From positions 62,001 through 126,000 of the forward strand of contig JAKFDI010000085.1 in the NCBI GenBank assembly GCA_036676235.1: DNA of 64,000 nt, given 5' to 3'. Each line of letters starts with the position of its first letter. Positions within the stretch are counted from its first letter, which is position 1. Made by a program: the position numbers and the translations under genes. Source of the DNA: JAKFDI01 sp036676235 (GTDB lineage: Bacteria; Pseudomonadota; Gammaproteobacteria; Burkholderiales; Burkholderiaceae_C). Below the pieces are notes generated by a model. The model was given only the letters and a program-made list of their open reading frames with translations. It was not told the origin of the DNA and ran no database searches. Below, one piece after another: positions 8,477 through 16,397 of this stretch.

Positions 8477-9931
8477 ATGTCCTTCGACCTCGTTTTCTTC
8501 GGCGGCACCGGCGACCTCACCTGGCGCAAGCTGATGCCGGCGCTGTTCCAGGCCTTCCGCCACGGCAAGCTGCCGCCAGGCGGGCGCATTCTTTCCGTGG
8601 CGCGCGACGAGCAGACGGATGAGCACTACCGCGCCTGGCTGAAGGAACGCTTCCAGGAAGTGGAAGGCGCCAAGCGCCCGAGCGACGAGGAGTTCGCCCG
8701 CTTCGCCGAGTTGCTGCACTACCGGCGCATGGACCTGTCGAAGCCGGGCGATTACCAGACCTTGAAGCGCTGGCTTGAGGAGCGGCAGGCCGACACGGCC
8801 GTGCTCTACCTCGCGACCAGCCCGCACCTCTTTCCGCAGATCTGCGAACAACTCGGTGTGGCCGGGCTGAACGGCCCGCAGATCCGCGTGGTGCTCGAGA
8901 AGCCGCTGGGCCACGACCTCGCGAGTGCGCAGGAGATCAACCGCGTCGTGCGCTCGGTGTTCGACGAGACGCAGGCCTTTCGCATCGACCACTACCTCGG
9001 CAAGCCCTCGGTGCAGAACCTGTCGGCGCTGCGTTTCGGCAACGTGCTGTTCGAGCCGCTGTGGCGGCGCGAAAGCATCGCCAACATCCAGATCACGATT
9101 GCCGAGACCCTCGGCGTGGGCACACGCGGCGCGTTCTACGACGACACGGGCGCTTTGCGCGACATGATCCAGAACCACGCGCTGCAACTGCTCACGATGG
9201 TGGCGATGGAGCCGCCCTCGCGCAACGATGCCGACGCCATCCGCGACGAAAAGCTCAAGGTGCTGCGCTCGCTCAAGCCCTTCACCGAGCAGAGCGTGAT
9301 GCGCGACGTGGTGCGCGGGCAATATCGCCGCGGCAACGCGCACGGCCAGGCGGTGGCCGGTTACCTGGATGAGACCAAGGTGCCGCCGGGCAGCCGCACC
9401 GAAACCTTCGTCGCGCTGCGCACCGAGGTCGAGAACTGGCGCTGGGCCGGCGTTCCCTTCTACCTGCGCACGGGCAAGCGTCTGGCCGAGCGCGATGCGG
9501 AGATCGTCGTCAACTTCCGGCCGACGCCGCACAACATCTTTCACGGCGCGCAGGCGGCCAACAAGCTGGTGATCAAGCTGCAGCCCGAAGACGGGCTCGA
9601 GCTGCACCTGCTCGCGGCCAAGGGCACGGGGCAGTTCGAGTCGCTGTCGCCGGTGTTTCTCGACCTCGATTTCGACAAGGCCTTTCCCGAGAACCGCGTC
9701 GGCGCCTACGAGCGGCTGCTGCTGGACGCCATCGCCGGGCGGCTGAACCTGTTCGTGCGCAGCGACGAGCAGGAGCAGGCGTGGCGCTGGGTCGAGCCCA
9801 TCCTCGACACCTGGCGCCGCGACAACGAGAACGCCGGTGGCCCCCGCCCCTACGCCGCCGGCACCTGGGGCCCGGCAGCCGCCAGCGCCCTGGTGGCGCG
9901 CGACGGCTACGCCTGGTCGGAGGAGCAGTGA
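8477..9931 (+). CDS. zwf: Glucose-6-phosphate 1-dehydrogenase
   Basis: The 484-residue enzyme oxidises glucose 6-phosphate to 6-phosphogluconolactone, making NADPH at the entry of the pentose phosphate and Entner-Doudoroff routes. The nucleotide-binding segment FFGGTGDLTWRKLMPALF is near residues 7-24, and the active-site motif RIDHYLGK is at residues 169-176, with the catalytic His inside it. I chose the ATG at 8477 because homologues start right at this segment; only a weak ACAGG lies upstream. The stop overlaps the likely GTG start of hexR. A candidate HexR site lies just before the gene. Confidence 0.97.
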   Translation: MSFDLVFFGGTGDLTWRKLMPALFQAFRHGKLPPGGRILSVARDEQTDEHYRAWLKERFQEVEGAKRPSDEEFARFAELLHYRRMDLSKPGDYQTLKRWLEERQADTAVLYLATSPHLFPQICEQLGVAGLNGPQIRVVLEKPLGHDLASAQEINRVVRSVFDETQAFRIDHYLGKPSVQNLSALRFGNVLFEPLWRRESIANIQITIAETLGVGTRGAFYDDTGALRDMIQNHALQLLTMVAMEPPSRNDADAIRDEKLKVLRSLKPFTEQSVMRDVVRGQYRRGNAHGQAVAGYLDETKVPPGSRTETFVALRTEVENWRWAGVPFYLRTGKRLAERDAEIVVNFRPTPHNIFHGAQAANKLVIKLQPEDGLELHLLAAKGTGQFESLSPVFLDLDFDKAFPENRVGAYERLLLDAIAGRLNLFVRSDEQEQAWRWVEPILDTWRRDNENAGGPRPYAAGTWGPAAASALVARDGYAWSEEQ

Positions 9932-10821
9932 GCGACGACGGCAGTGCCGCGTCGACGATGCTCGAGCGCGTGCGCGCGTCGATTCCGGCGCTGCCGCCGG
10001 CCGAGCAGCGCGTGGCGCATCTGGTGCTCGAGAACGCGCGCAGCTTTGCCTCGCTGCCCGTCGGTGAACTGGCCGAGCGCGCGCGCGTGAGCAAGCCGAC
10101 CGTGGTGCGCTTTTGCCGCAGCGTGGGCTACGGCGGCCTGGCCGACTTCAAGCGCAAGCTGGCCGGGAGCGTGAACGAGGGCGTGCCCTTCGTGCACCGC
10201 TCGGTCGACGAAGACGACAAGCCGGCGGAGTTGATCGTCAAGGTGATCGACAACGCCGTGGCGGCGCTGCTGCGCTACCGCAACGAGGCCGCCGGCCATG
10301 CCTTCGAGCGCGCCATCGCGGCGCTGGCCGATGCGGCGATCAACAACCGGCGCATCGACTTCTACGGCGTGGGCAACTCGGGCATCGTGGCGCAGGACGC
10401 GCAGCACAAGTTCTTTCGCCTGGGCGTGCACACCAACGCCATCAGCGACGGCCACGTGCAGGTGATGAGCGCCACCATGCTGGGCGCGGGTGACTGCGCC
10501 GTCATCATCAGCAACTCGGGGCGCAGCCGCGACCTGCTCGATGCCGCCGAGGTGGCACGCAGAAGCGGCGCGGTCACCATCCTCATCACGGCCAGCGCCT
10601 CGCCGCTGGCGCTCACGGCGCAGGGCCGCGGCCACATCCTGCTGGCGGTGGACCACCCCGAGGACTACGAGCGCTACAGCCCGATGGTCTCGCGCATGCT
10701 GCACCTGATGACGATCGACATCCTCAGCACGGCGGTGGCGCTGCGCCTGCCCGCCGAGCGGCGGCAGGTGCTGCAGGAGATCAAGAAAAACCTGCGGGTC
10801 AGGCGCCGCGATGACGCGTGA
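9928..10821 (+). CDS. hexR: RpiR-family transcriptional regulator HexR
   Basis: The 297-residue regulator has an N-terminal helix-turn-helix domain (about residues 11-85, with VSKPTVVRFCRSVGYGGLAD typical of HexR) and a C-terminal SIS sugar-phosphate domain (about 125-260, with the ISNSGRSRDLLDAA loop). HexR is known to sense 2-keto-3-deoxy-6-phosphogluconate and control central sugar genes. The GTG at 9928 overlaps the zwf stop and has GGAGG-like bases just upstream; an ATG at 9958 would also give a normal N-terminus. It is probably co-transcribed with zwf and autoregulated through the site at 8452-8468. Confidence 0.93.
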   Translation: MSDDGSAASTMLERVRASIPALPPAEQRVAHLVLENARSFASLPVGELAERARVSKPTVVRFCRSVGYGGLADFKRKLAGSVNEGVPFVHRSVDEDDKPAELIVKVIDNAVAALLRYRNEAAGHAFERAIAALADAAINNRRIDFYGVGNSGIVAQDAQHKFFRLGVHTNAISDGHVQVMSATMLGAGDCAVIISNSGRSRDLLDAAEVARRSGAVTILITASASPLALTAQGRGHILLAVDHPEDYERYSPMVSRMLHLMTIDILSTAVALRLPAERRQVLQEIKKNLRVRRRDDA

Positions 10822-10945
10822 GAGTTTTTCGCCTCCACCGCTCCGTACCCGTTCGCCCTGAGGTATCGAAGGGCTTGCCACGCGGGGCACAGGGCTTCGA
10901 TACCTCAGCCCGAACGGGGTGGGTTTGTGCTCCTCGAAAACTCTC
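10820..10945. repeat. Nested palindromic repeat and likely two-way terminator between hexR and mlaB
   Basis: Outer arms GAGAGTTTTTCG (10820-10831) and CGAAAACTCTC (10935-10945) enclose a large inner inverted repeat: about 10848-10873 (CCCGTTCG then CTGAGGTATCGAAG) pairs with 10893-10919. Each inner arm matches the other over about 25 bases with a small CC/GG mismatch. The element separates two convergent genes and overlaps the hexR stop codon. T and A runs at the outer ends fit termination in both directions. The inner core resembles GAGGTATCGAAG-type palindromes dispersed in many proteobacterial genomes. Confidence 0.75.
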
Positions 10946-10951
10946 AGCCTT

Positions 10952-11239
10952 TCAGCCCAGGGCGGCCGCCGGCTCGAGCGTCAGCAGCGCATCCACGCCG
11001 TAAAGCCGCGCAAGCTGCGTGAGCTTGGCTGGTGCGTGGCGCACTGCGAACCCGCGACCCGAGGCCTGCGCCCGGCGCTGGCATTCGAGCAGCACGGACA
11101 CGGCGGAGGAGTCGAACTGGTCGAGCCCGGAGGCGTCGACCACCGCGCCGTCGGCCGGCTCGCGCTCGAGCGCCTGCGACAGCATGCGCAGCGTGTCGCG
11201 GGCCTCGTCGAGGGTGAGGGTGGCAGGAAGCACCAGCAT
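10952..11239 (-). CDS. mlaB: STAS-domain protein MlaB
   Basis: The 95-residue protein is a single STAS domain with the DSSAVSVLLECQRRA segment, which contains the conserved Asp-Ser-Ser. In the Mla system MlaB binds the ATPase MlaF on the cytoplasmic side and stabilises the MlaFEDB complex. It is the last gene of the mla operon, 20 bp after mlaC. I chose the ATG at 11239 because the extra in-frame codons upstream run through the mlaC end and do not resemble the family. Assignment rests on the domain and operon position. Confidence 0.88.
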   Translation of the reverse strand: MLVLPATLTLDEARDTLRMLSQALEREPADGAVVDASGLDQFDSSAVSVLLECQRRAQASGRGFAVRHAPAKLTQLARLYGVDALLTLEPAAALG

Positions 11240-11259
11240 GGCGGTTCGGCGCGCCGGCC

Positions 11260-11886
11260 TCAGTTGCGGCCGCTGGCCGCGGCCTTGTTGCGCTCGGCCA
11301 GCTTGGCGATGAGGCCATCGATGCCGCCGGCGCTGATCTCCTGCCCGAAGGTGTTGCGGTAGTTCTGCACCAGCCACACGCCGAGCACGTTGACGTCGTA
11401 GATCTTCCAGGCGCCGGTCGATTTCTCGAGCCGGTAGTCGAGCTTGATCGGCTGGCCGCTGCCCGTGATCTCGGTGCGCACGATGGCGTCGTTCTCGTCG
11501 GGGCTCGGGCGCATCGGCTTGAATTCGATCGTCGTCTGCGGCTTCACTTCGGCGAGCGCTCCGGCATAGGTGCGCACCAGCAGCAGCTTGAACTCGTCCT
11601 GCAGCTTCTTCTTCTGCTCGGGCGTGGCCTGGCGCCAGTGACGACCAACCGACAGCGCAGTCATGCGCTCGAAGTTGACGTGCGGCATGACCTTGCTGTC
11701 GACCAGCGCCAGCACGCGGTTCACGTCACCCCCCTGGATGGCCTTGTCGGCCTTGACCGCATCGAGCACTTCGTTGGACATCTGCTTGATCAGCGCGTCC
11801 GGCGTCTGCGTCTGGCTGTGCGCGGCGAACCCAGTGAACAGCAGCGCTGCGAGCGGGAAAGTCAGCACAAGGCGACGTGAAAGCAT
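11260..11886 (-). CDS. mlaC: Periplasmic phospholipid-binding protein MlaC
   Basis: The 208-residue protein has a signal peptide (MLSRR, then a hydrophobic core ending near FAAHSQ) and an MlaC/Ttg2D-type mature domain with HVNFERMTALSVGRHWRQATPEQ and a WKIYDVNVLGVWLVQNYR motif near the end. MlaC carries phospholipids across the periplasm between MlaA at the outer membrane and MlaD at the inner membrane. An AAAGGA site precedes the ATG at 11884-11886, which decides this start over one 12 codons upstream. The 146-bp gap to mlaA holds a GGCGGCC/GGCCGCC stem at 11924-11952. Confidence 0.94.
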   Translation of the reverse strand: MLSRRLVLTFPLAALLFTGFAAHSQTQTPDALIKQMSNEVLDAVKADKAIQGGDVNRVLALVDSKVMPHVNFERMTALSVGRHWRQATPEQKKKLQDEFKLLLVRTYAGALAEVKPQTTIEFKPMRPSPDENDAIVRTEITGSGQPIKLDYRLEKSTGAWKIYDVNVLGVWLVQNYRNTFGQEISAGGIDGLIAKLAERNKAAASGRN

Positions 11887-12032
11887 GAGAAATCCTTTCG
11901 TTGGATCGGCTGCATCAGCCAAGGGCGGCCGGCACAGCTTGGAGAGGCCGCCGGCGCGGAAAGTTCGTCGTGGCGGCGGACGCCGGTAACCGAAGGCACG
12001 ACGGCGGCAAGCCGCGTACCCGCCGCCCCTTG

Positions 12033-12806
12033 CTACTTGCGTGGCGCCGTGTCCGACGGCTCGTCGTCGTAGTTCGGAAGTTCCTCGTCCTCATAGGACT
12101 CGAGCGGCGGGTCGCCGTCGTACACCAGGCTTTGCCGGCGCTGCAGATAGGCGCCGCGCACGAAGCTGTACTTGTCGAGCGCGATGTCGTCGAGCATGCG
12201 CGTCGCGCCCAGCAGGCTGGCGCGCGTGTCGACGAGTTCGAGCGCCATCAGGCTCACCTGGGTGGGTGTGTCGCTGAAGAGCGTGGAGGCGGTCGCATAG
12301 CGGTCCAGCGGCAGCGCGACCGATTCGCGCACCGACGACGGCCCGAACAGCGGCCACACCACGTACGGACCCGCAGCGAAACCCCAACGGCCGAGCGTCT
12401 GACCAAAGTCTTCGCGCTGCGCATCGAGGCCGGCCTCCGAGGCGATGTCGAGCAGGCCGCCGAAGCCGAGCACGGTGTTGGTGCCCACGCGCATCACGTC
12501 ATGCAGGCCATTGCCCAACTTGCCCTGCAGGAAGTTGTTGACGGCCGACCAGGCATCGGCCACGTTGCCGAAGAAGTTGTTCACGCCGGTGCGCACGGGC
12601 TGCGGCACGACATCGACGTAGGTCGTTGCCACCGGCTCGAGCACGTTCTTGTCGAGCGCCTCGTTGAAGCTGAACACCTTGCGGTTCCAGTTCTCCCACG
12701 GGTCGATGGACGCGGCCGACGAATCCTTGGTGCCGACGTGCGCGCAGCCCGCGAGCGCGAGCGTTGCCACCAGCAGCGTCAAACGCGCAAAGCCGCGCCC
12801 GGTCAT
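12033..12806 (-). CDS. mlaA: Outer-membrane lipoprotein MlaA (VacJ)
   Basis: The 257-residue protein has a lipobox LALAGC (Cys21) and the MlaA/VacJ domain with DPWENWNRKVFSFNEALD near residue 35. In the outer membrane, with porins, MlaA removes mislocalised phospholipids from the outer leaflet and passes them to MlaC. The C-terminal 35 residues are acidic and proline-rich, as often seen. Its start overlaps the mlaD stop by 4 bp (ATGA). In Escherichia coli mlaA is elsewhere in the genome; here it lies inside the operon. Confidence 0.95.
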   Translation of the reverse strand: MTGRGFARLTLLVATLALAGCAHVGTKDSSAASIDPWENWNRKVFSFNEALDKNVLEPVATTYVDVVPQPVRTGVNNFFGNVADAWSAVNNFLQGKLGNGLHDVMRVGTNTVLGFGGLLDIASEAGLDAQREDFGQTLGRWGFAAGPYVVWPLFGPSSVRESVALPLDRYATASTLFSDTPTQVSLMALELVDTRASLLGATRMLDDIALDKYSFVRGAYLQRRQSLVYDGDPPLESYEDEELPNYDDEPSDTAPRK

Positions 12807-13285
12807 TTGCCTCCTCCGCCTTCGGCCGACCCATCGGCCGCCTTGTCGAAGAGGAAGCGGCTGATCAGGTTCTCGAGCACGACCGCCGACTGGGTGTACT
12901 TGATCGTGCCGTTGGCGGCGAGGTTCTTCTCGTCGCCGCCCGGCTCGATGCCGATGTACTGGTCGCCGAGCAACCCCGAGGTGAGGATCTTGGCCGACGA
13001 ATCGAGCGGAAACTGCACCGACTGGTCGATCTCCATCGTGACCAGGCCCTGATAGGTCTTGCTGTCGAGTTGGATCGAGCGCACGCGCCCGACCGTCACG
13101 CCGGCGCTGCGGACGGCGGCACGCGCCTTCAGCCCGCCGATGTTGTCGAAGCGCGCCTGCACCGTGTAGGTGGCACTCGTGCCGAAGGAGGCGAGATTGG
13201 CTGCCATCAGCGACAGGAAGACGAGCCCGGCGATGCCCAGCAGCACAAACAGGCCGACCAACGTTTCCGTTCCCTTTTTTGTCAT
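12803..13285 (-). CDS. mlaD: Mla substrate-binding protein MlaD
   Basis: The 160-residue protein has one N-terminal transmembrane helix (about residues 8-30) and a single MCE domain (about 38-115, with ARFDNIGGLKARAAVRSAGVTVGRV and the LLGDQYIGIEPG segment). MlaD forms a periplasmic hexameric ring on the MlaE permease and holds the phospholipid. A glycine-rich tail ends the protein. It is 25 bp downstream of mlaE and overlaps mlaA by 4 bp. Confidence 0.95.
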   Translation of the reverse strand: MTKKGTETLVGLFVLLGIAGLVFLSLMAANLASFGTSATYTVQARFDNIGGLKARAAVRSAGVTVGRVRSIQLDSKTYQGLVTMEIDQSVQFPLDSSAKILTSGLLGDQYIGIEPGGDEKNLAANGTIKYTQSAVVLENLISRFLFDKAADGSAEGGGGK

Positions 13286-13310
13286 TCGATTTCTCCGCTC
13301 GACAGCCCGT

Positions 13311-14093
13311 TCAGGGCGTCGAAAACATCAATGCGGTCAACAGGAAATCGGCGCCCAGCACCGCGAGCGACGAGATCACGACCGTGCGCGTTGTCGCGTG
13401 GGCCACGCCTTCGGGCGTCGCGCGCGTCTCGTAGCCCTGGTAGAGCGCCACGGCCGTGCAGATCACGCCGAACACGAAGCTCTTCACCACGCCGTTGCCG
13501 ACATCGCGGAACACGTCCACGCCCGTCTGCATGATCGACCAGAAGTTGCCCGCGTCCACGCCGATCAGCAGCACGGCCACCACCCAGGCGCCAATGATGC
13601 CGATTGCCGAGAACAGGATCGCCAGCAGTGGCATCGACACCACGCCTGCGATGAAGCGCGGCGCGAGTACGCGGCTCTTCGGGTCGATGGCCATCATCTC
13701 CATCGCGGCGATCTGCTCGCCCGCCTTCATCAACCCGATCTCGGCAGTGAGCGAGGTGCCCGCGCGCCCGGCAAACAGCAGCGCCGCCACCACCGGCCCG
13801 AGTTCACGCACCAGCGCGAGGTTGACGATCAGCCCGAGCGTCTCGGTCGCGCCGTAGGTCACGAGCGCGTAGTACATCTGCAGGGCGAGCACGAAACCCA
13901 CCGCCAAGCCCGAGGCGAGGATGATCACCAGCGATCGGTTGCCGATGGCGTGGATCTGCATCACCACCAGGCCGAATCGGCGCATCGCGGCCGGCGTGGC
14001 GCGCAGCAGATCAACGAAGAAGAACGCCGCATGCCCCAAAGCGCGAAGCACGCCGAGGGTGCGGGCACCCAGCCAGGTGACGGGGTTGGTCAT
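13311..14093 (-). CDS. mlaE: Mla permease MlaE
   Basis: The 260-residue inner-membrane protein is an MlaE/YrbE permease with about five hydrophobic segments and the conserved ELGPVVAALLFAGRAGTSLTAEIGLMKAGEQI region around residues 91-125. It forms the membrane part of the MlaFEDB lipid transporter. The ATG at 14093 is preceded by GAGGGG only 5 bp upstream, and that sequence is the right end of the structured repeat at 14099-14256. The repeat therefore probably supplies the ribosome-binding site. Confidence 0.95.
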   Translation of the reverse strand: MTNPVTWLGARTLGVLRALGHAAFFFVDLLRATPAAMRRFGLVVMQIHAIGNRSLVIILASGLAVGFVLALQMYYALVTYGATETLGLIVNLALVRELGPVVAALLFAGRAGTSLTAEIGLMKAGEQIAAMEMMAIDPKSRVLAPRFIAGVVSMPLLAILFSAIGIIGAWVVAVLLIGVDAGNFWSIMQTGVDVFRDVGNGVVKSFVFGVICTAVALYQGYETRATPEGVAHATTRTVVISSLAVLGADFLLTALMFSTP

Positions 14094-14098
14094 GACAG

Positions 14099-14256
14099 CC
14101 CCTCGTCCGCGGAATACCGCGGACGGTCTTGCAGACCGCGCTGGGCCTGGTGGCCCAGCCCTTCGCCAGGCGTGAACAGTCCACTGGACTGTTCACGTCC
14201 GGGCTCAGCCCCCACGGGGATGCGGGCCGGCTCGGGAACGGCCCGGCGCTCGGCCC
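14099..14256 (-). repeat. Structured intergenic element, copy A (mlaF-mlaE spacer)
   Basis: The whole gap between mlaF and mlaE is a chain of hairpins, read on the minus strand. The clearest has arms GTGAACAGTCC and GGACTGTTCAC (14172-14196, loop 3 nt). It is followed by CTGGGCC/GGCCCAG, CGGTC/GACCG with loop TGCAA, and GTCCGCGG/CCGCGGAC with loop TATT. The element ends in GAGGGG beside the mlaE ATG. A second copy lies at 62743-62900 with compensating changes in the stems. No coding role is evident. Confidence 0.85.
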
Positions 14257-15099
14257 TCATGCCCTGGCCCCGCCGAACATGCCGAAATCGTCAGCCAGCG
14301 GTTTTGCGGGGTAGTGGAACTTCACCGGCCCGTCGGGTTCGCCGAGCACGAACTGGCGCACCTCGGGGTCGGTGGAGTTCATCAGCTCATCGGGCGTGCC
14401 CTGCGCCACGATGCGCCCGCCGGTGGCCATCAGCACCACCCAGTCGCTGATCTTCATGCACTCGGGCACGTCGTGCGAGACGACCAGCGAGGTCGCGCCG
14501 GTCACGTCGTTCAGCGTGCGGATCAGGTTGGCGGCCACGCCCATCGAAATGAGGTCGAGCCCGGCGAAGGGCTCGTCGTACATGATGAGTTCGGGGTCGA
14601 GCGCAATGGCGCGCGCCAGCGCCACGCGCCGCGCCATGCCGCCCGAAATCTCGGAGATGCGCAGCGGTGCCGCACCGCGCAGGCCGACGGCATTGAGCTT
14701 CATCAGCACGATGTCGCGCACCAGCGCCTCGGGCAGATCGGTCTGTTCGCGCAGCGGGAAGGCCACGTTGTCGAACACCGACAGGTCGGTGAACAGCGCG
14801 CCGAACTGGAACAGCATGCCCAGGCGCCGCCTGAGCGCGTAGATCTGCTCCTTGTCGCGCGCATCGACCACCGCGCCGTCGAAGCGCACCTCGCCCGAAC
14901 TCGGCCGCGCGCTGCCACCGATCAGGCGCAGCAGCGTCGTCTTGCCGCAGCCCGAGCCACCCAGGATGGCCGTCACCTTGCCGCGGGCGAAGTTCAGCGA
15001 CACGTCGTTCAGGATCGTGCGGCTGGCGTCGTAGCCGAAGGTGACGCGGTCGATTTCGATGAGTGGGGCCGTACGCGCGGCGGGAACTGCTTTCGACAT
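14257..15099 (-). CDS. mlaF: Mla ATP-binding protein MlaF
   Basis: The 280-residue ABC ATPase drives phospholipid transport by the MlaFEDB complex. It has Walker A GGSGCGKTTLL (near residue 46), the signature EISGGMARRVALARA, and Walker B LIMYDEPFAGLD. The C-terminal tail after about residue 240 is typical of MlaF and contacts its partners. I chose the ATG at 15099; a GTG at 15147 is also in frame with a weak purine stretch before it. It is the first gene of the mla operon and diverges from fimT across about 230 bp. Confidence 0.94.
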   Translation of the reverse strand: MSKAVPAARTAPLIEIDRVTFGYDASRTILNDVSLNFARGKVTAILGGSGCGKTTLLRLIGGSARPSSGEVRFDGAVVDARDKEQIYALRRRLGMLFQFGALFTDLSVFDNVAFPLREQTDLPEALVRDIVLMKLNAVGLRGAAPLRISEISGGMARRVALARAIALDPELIMYDEPFAGLDLISMGVAANLIRTLNDVTGATSLVVSHDVPECMKISDWVVLMATGGRIVAQGTPDELMNSTDPEVRQFVLGEPDGPVKFHYPAKPLADDFGMFGGARA

Positions 15100-15329
15100 T
15101 GGGGGCAAACAGGTTCTGATCGCGCAGCCGAAGCGTGGGGATGGCACGCGCCTCGTTGCCCGAACGGCGCAGGGCAGATTGAGGCGATTCTCGCATCAGA
15201 AGCGCCGTGAAGTAGTTCGCACTTGCGCCGGCGCGGCCACCCAAGTCAGATGAGCGGCGCAAGGCAGCGGACATTCGGTCTCCCGCCGCCAAGCGGCTTC
15301 TTCAGAATCGCCTCCAACCTGAGGTTCGT

Positions 15330-15932
15330 ATGCGAAGGCTTTATTCCAGTTCTTGCCAGACGACGCTGATACAGCGCGGCTTCACGTTGATCGAGTTGAT
15401 GGTCACCGTCACGGTGCTGGGCGTCTTGCTCGCGATCGGGCTACCGTCCTTCACCAGCATGTTCGCCAGCAACCGTATCGCTACTCAGACGAATGAGTTT
15501 GTCGCGGCGCTCAATCTGGCCCGCGCCGAATCGATCCGACGAGGTCAGCCTGTCGCCCTGCGTGCGGACAGCGGTGGCATCGATTACGCGGGCGGTTGGA
15601 AGGTATTCACTGATGCCGATGGCGACGGCGACGAACCGAGCCCCATCACCGCCACGGACGGCACGCCGGTGCGCGTGGGCGCTGCCACGCAGGGCCTGGC
15701 CATCAGGCGCGTGAGCAGAGCGGGCTCCAGCGGCAGCTTCACCTACACGGATCTCGACAGCTCCGTGGCCGACCGCATGTACGTCGTTTTCAACTCGCGC
15801 GGCGCAAACAACGCCGGCGCGGCGGCGTTCTTCAAGATCTGCGCCACCACCGACAGCTCGATCAAGGGCCGCATCCTCCAGGTTTCGTCCATCGGCCGTG
15901 TCTCGCTCGACAGCCGCAAGGAATCATGCTGA
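15330..15932 (+). CDS. fimT: Type IV pilus minor pilin, FimT/FimU (GspH) family
   Basis: The 200-residue prepilin has a leader ending in Gly17 followed by the class III motif FTLIELMV, cut and N-methylated by the PilD peptidase, then a hydrophobic helix and a GspH-like domain. It is the first gene of the minor pilin cluster fimT-pilV-pilW-pilX-pilY1-pilE. Minor pilins prime pilus assembly and connect PilY1 to the tip. The ATG at 15330 has TGAGG about 9 bp upstream. FimT and FimU cannot be told apart by eye. It overlaps pilV by 7 bp. Confidence 0.88.
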   Translation: MRRLYSSSCQTTLIQRGFTLIELMVTVTVLGVLLAIGLPSFTSMFASNRIATQTNEFVAALNLARAESIRRGQPVALRADSGGIDYAGGWKVFTDADGDGDEPSPITATDGTPVRVGAATQGLAIRRVSRAGSSGSFTYTDLDSSVADRMYVVFNSRGANNAGAAAFFKICATTDSSIKGRILQVSSIGRVSLDSRKESC

Positions 15933-16384
15933 ACGCTCAATCCGTTTTCCCCTTTGGGCATACCCCGCTGCGCCAACGCGGTGCGAGCATGATCGAGCTG
16001 CTTGTCGCACTCGTGATCTTTGCTTTCGGCATGCTGGGCTTGGCCGGCCTGCAGTCCCGCACCATGGAGTTCAGCCAGAGTTCGCTGTACCGCTCCCAGG
16101 CCACGGCGTTAACGGACGACGTTCTCGACCGCATGCGCGCCGACCGAGCCAATGCCGCCAATGGCCTGTGGGACACGGCCACCACCGACGACGCGAGCTC
16201 CATCACCGGCACCAACCTGTACCAGGTCGACCTGAAGGATTGGAAGGCACAGGTGGAGACGCTGCTTCCGCAGGGCAAGGCCTCTATCAGCCGCAGCGGC
16301 GGTGTACTCACGGTCCGCATCGAATGGGACGACTCTCGCGGGCGCGACAGCGCCCAGCAGATGGACACCCAGACGCGGCTGTAA
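15926..16384 (+). CDS. pilV: Type IV pilus minor pilin PilV
   Basis: The 152-residue prepilin has the motif GASMIELLVALVIFAFGMLGLAG, with cleavage after Gly19, and the FGMLGLAGLQ stretch typical of PilV. Ala takes the place of the usual Phe or Met after the processing Gly, which occurs in some PilV proteins. It overlaps the end of fimT by 7 bp and precedes pilW by 13 bp, so the genes are almost certainly co-transcribed. It is expected to be part of the minor pilin complex at the pilus tip. Confidence 0.88.
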   Translation: MLNAQSVFPFGHTPLRQRGASMIELLVALVIFAFGMLGLAGLQSRTMEFSQSSLYRSQATALTDDVLDRMRADRANAANGLWDTATTDDASSITGTNLYQVDLKDWKAQVETLLPQGKASISRSGGVLTVRIEWDDSRGRDSAQQMDTQTRL

Positions 16385-16397
16385 GGAAATGCGAGCC

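Noticed and set aside
15100..15329. Sigma-54 promoter for the minor pilin cluster
   Set aside because: No TGGC-N8-TTGC type pair was found in the mlaF-fimT gap.
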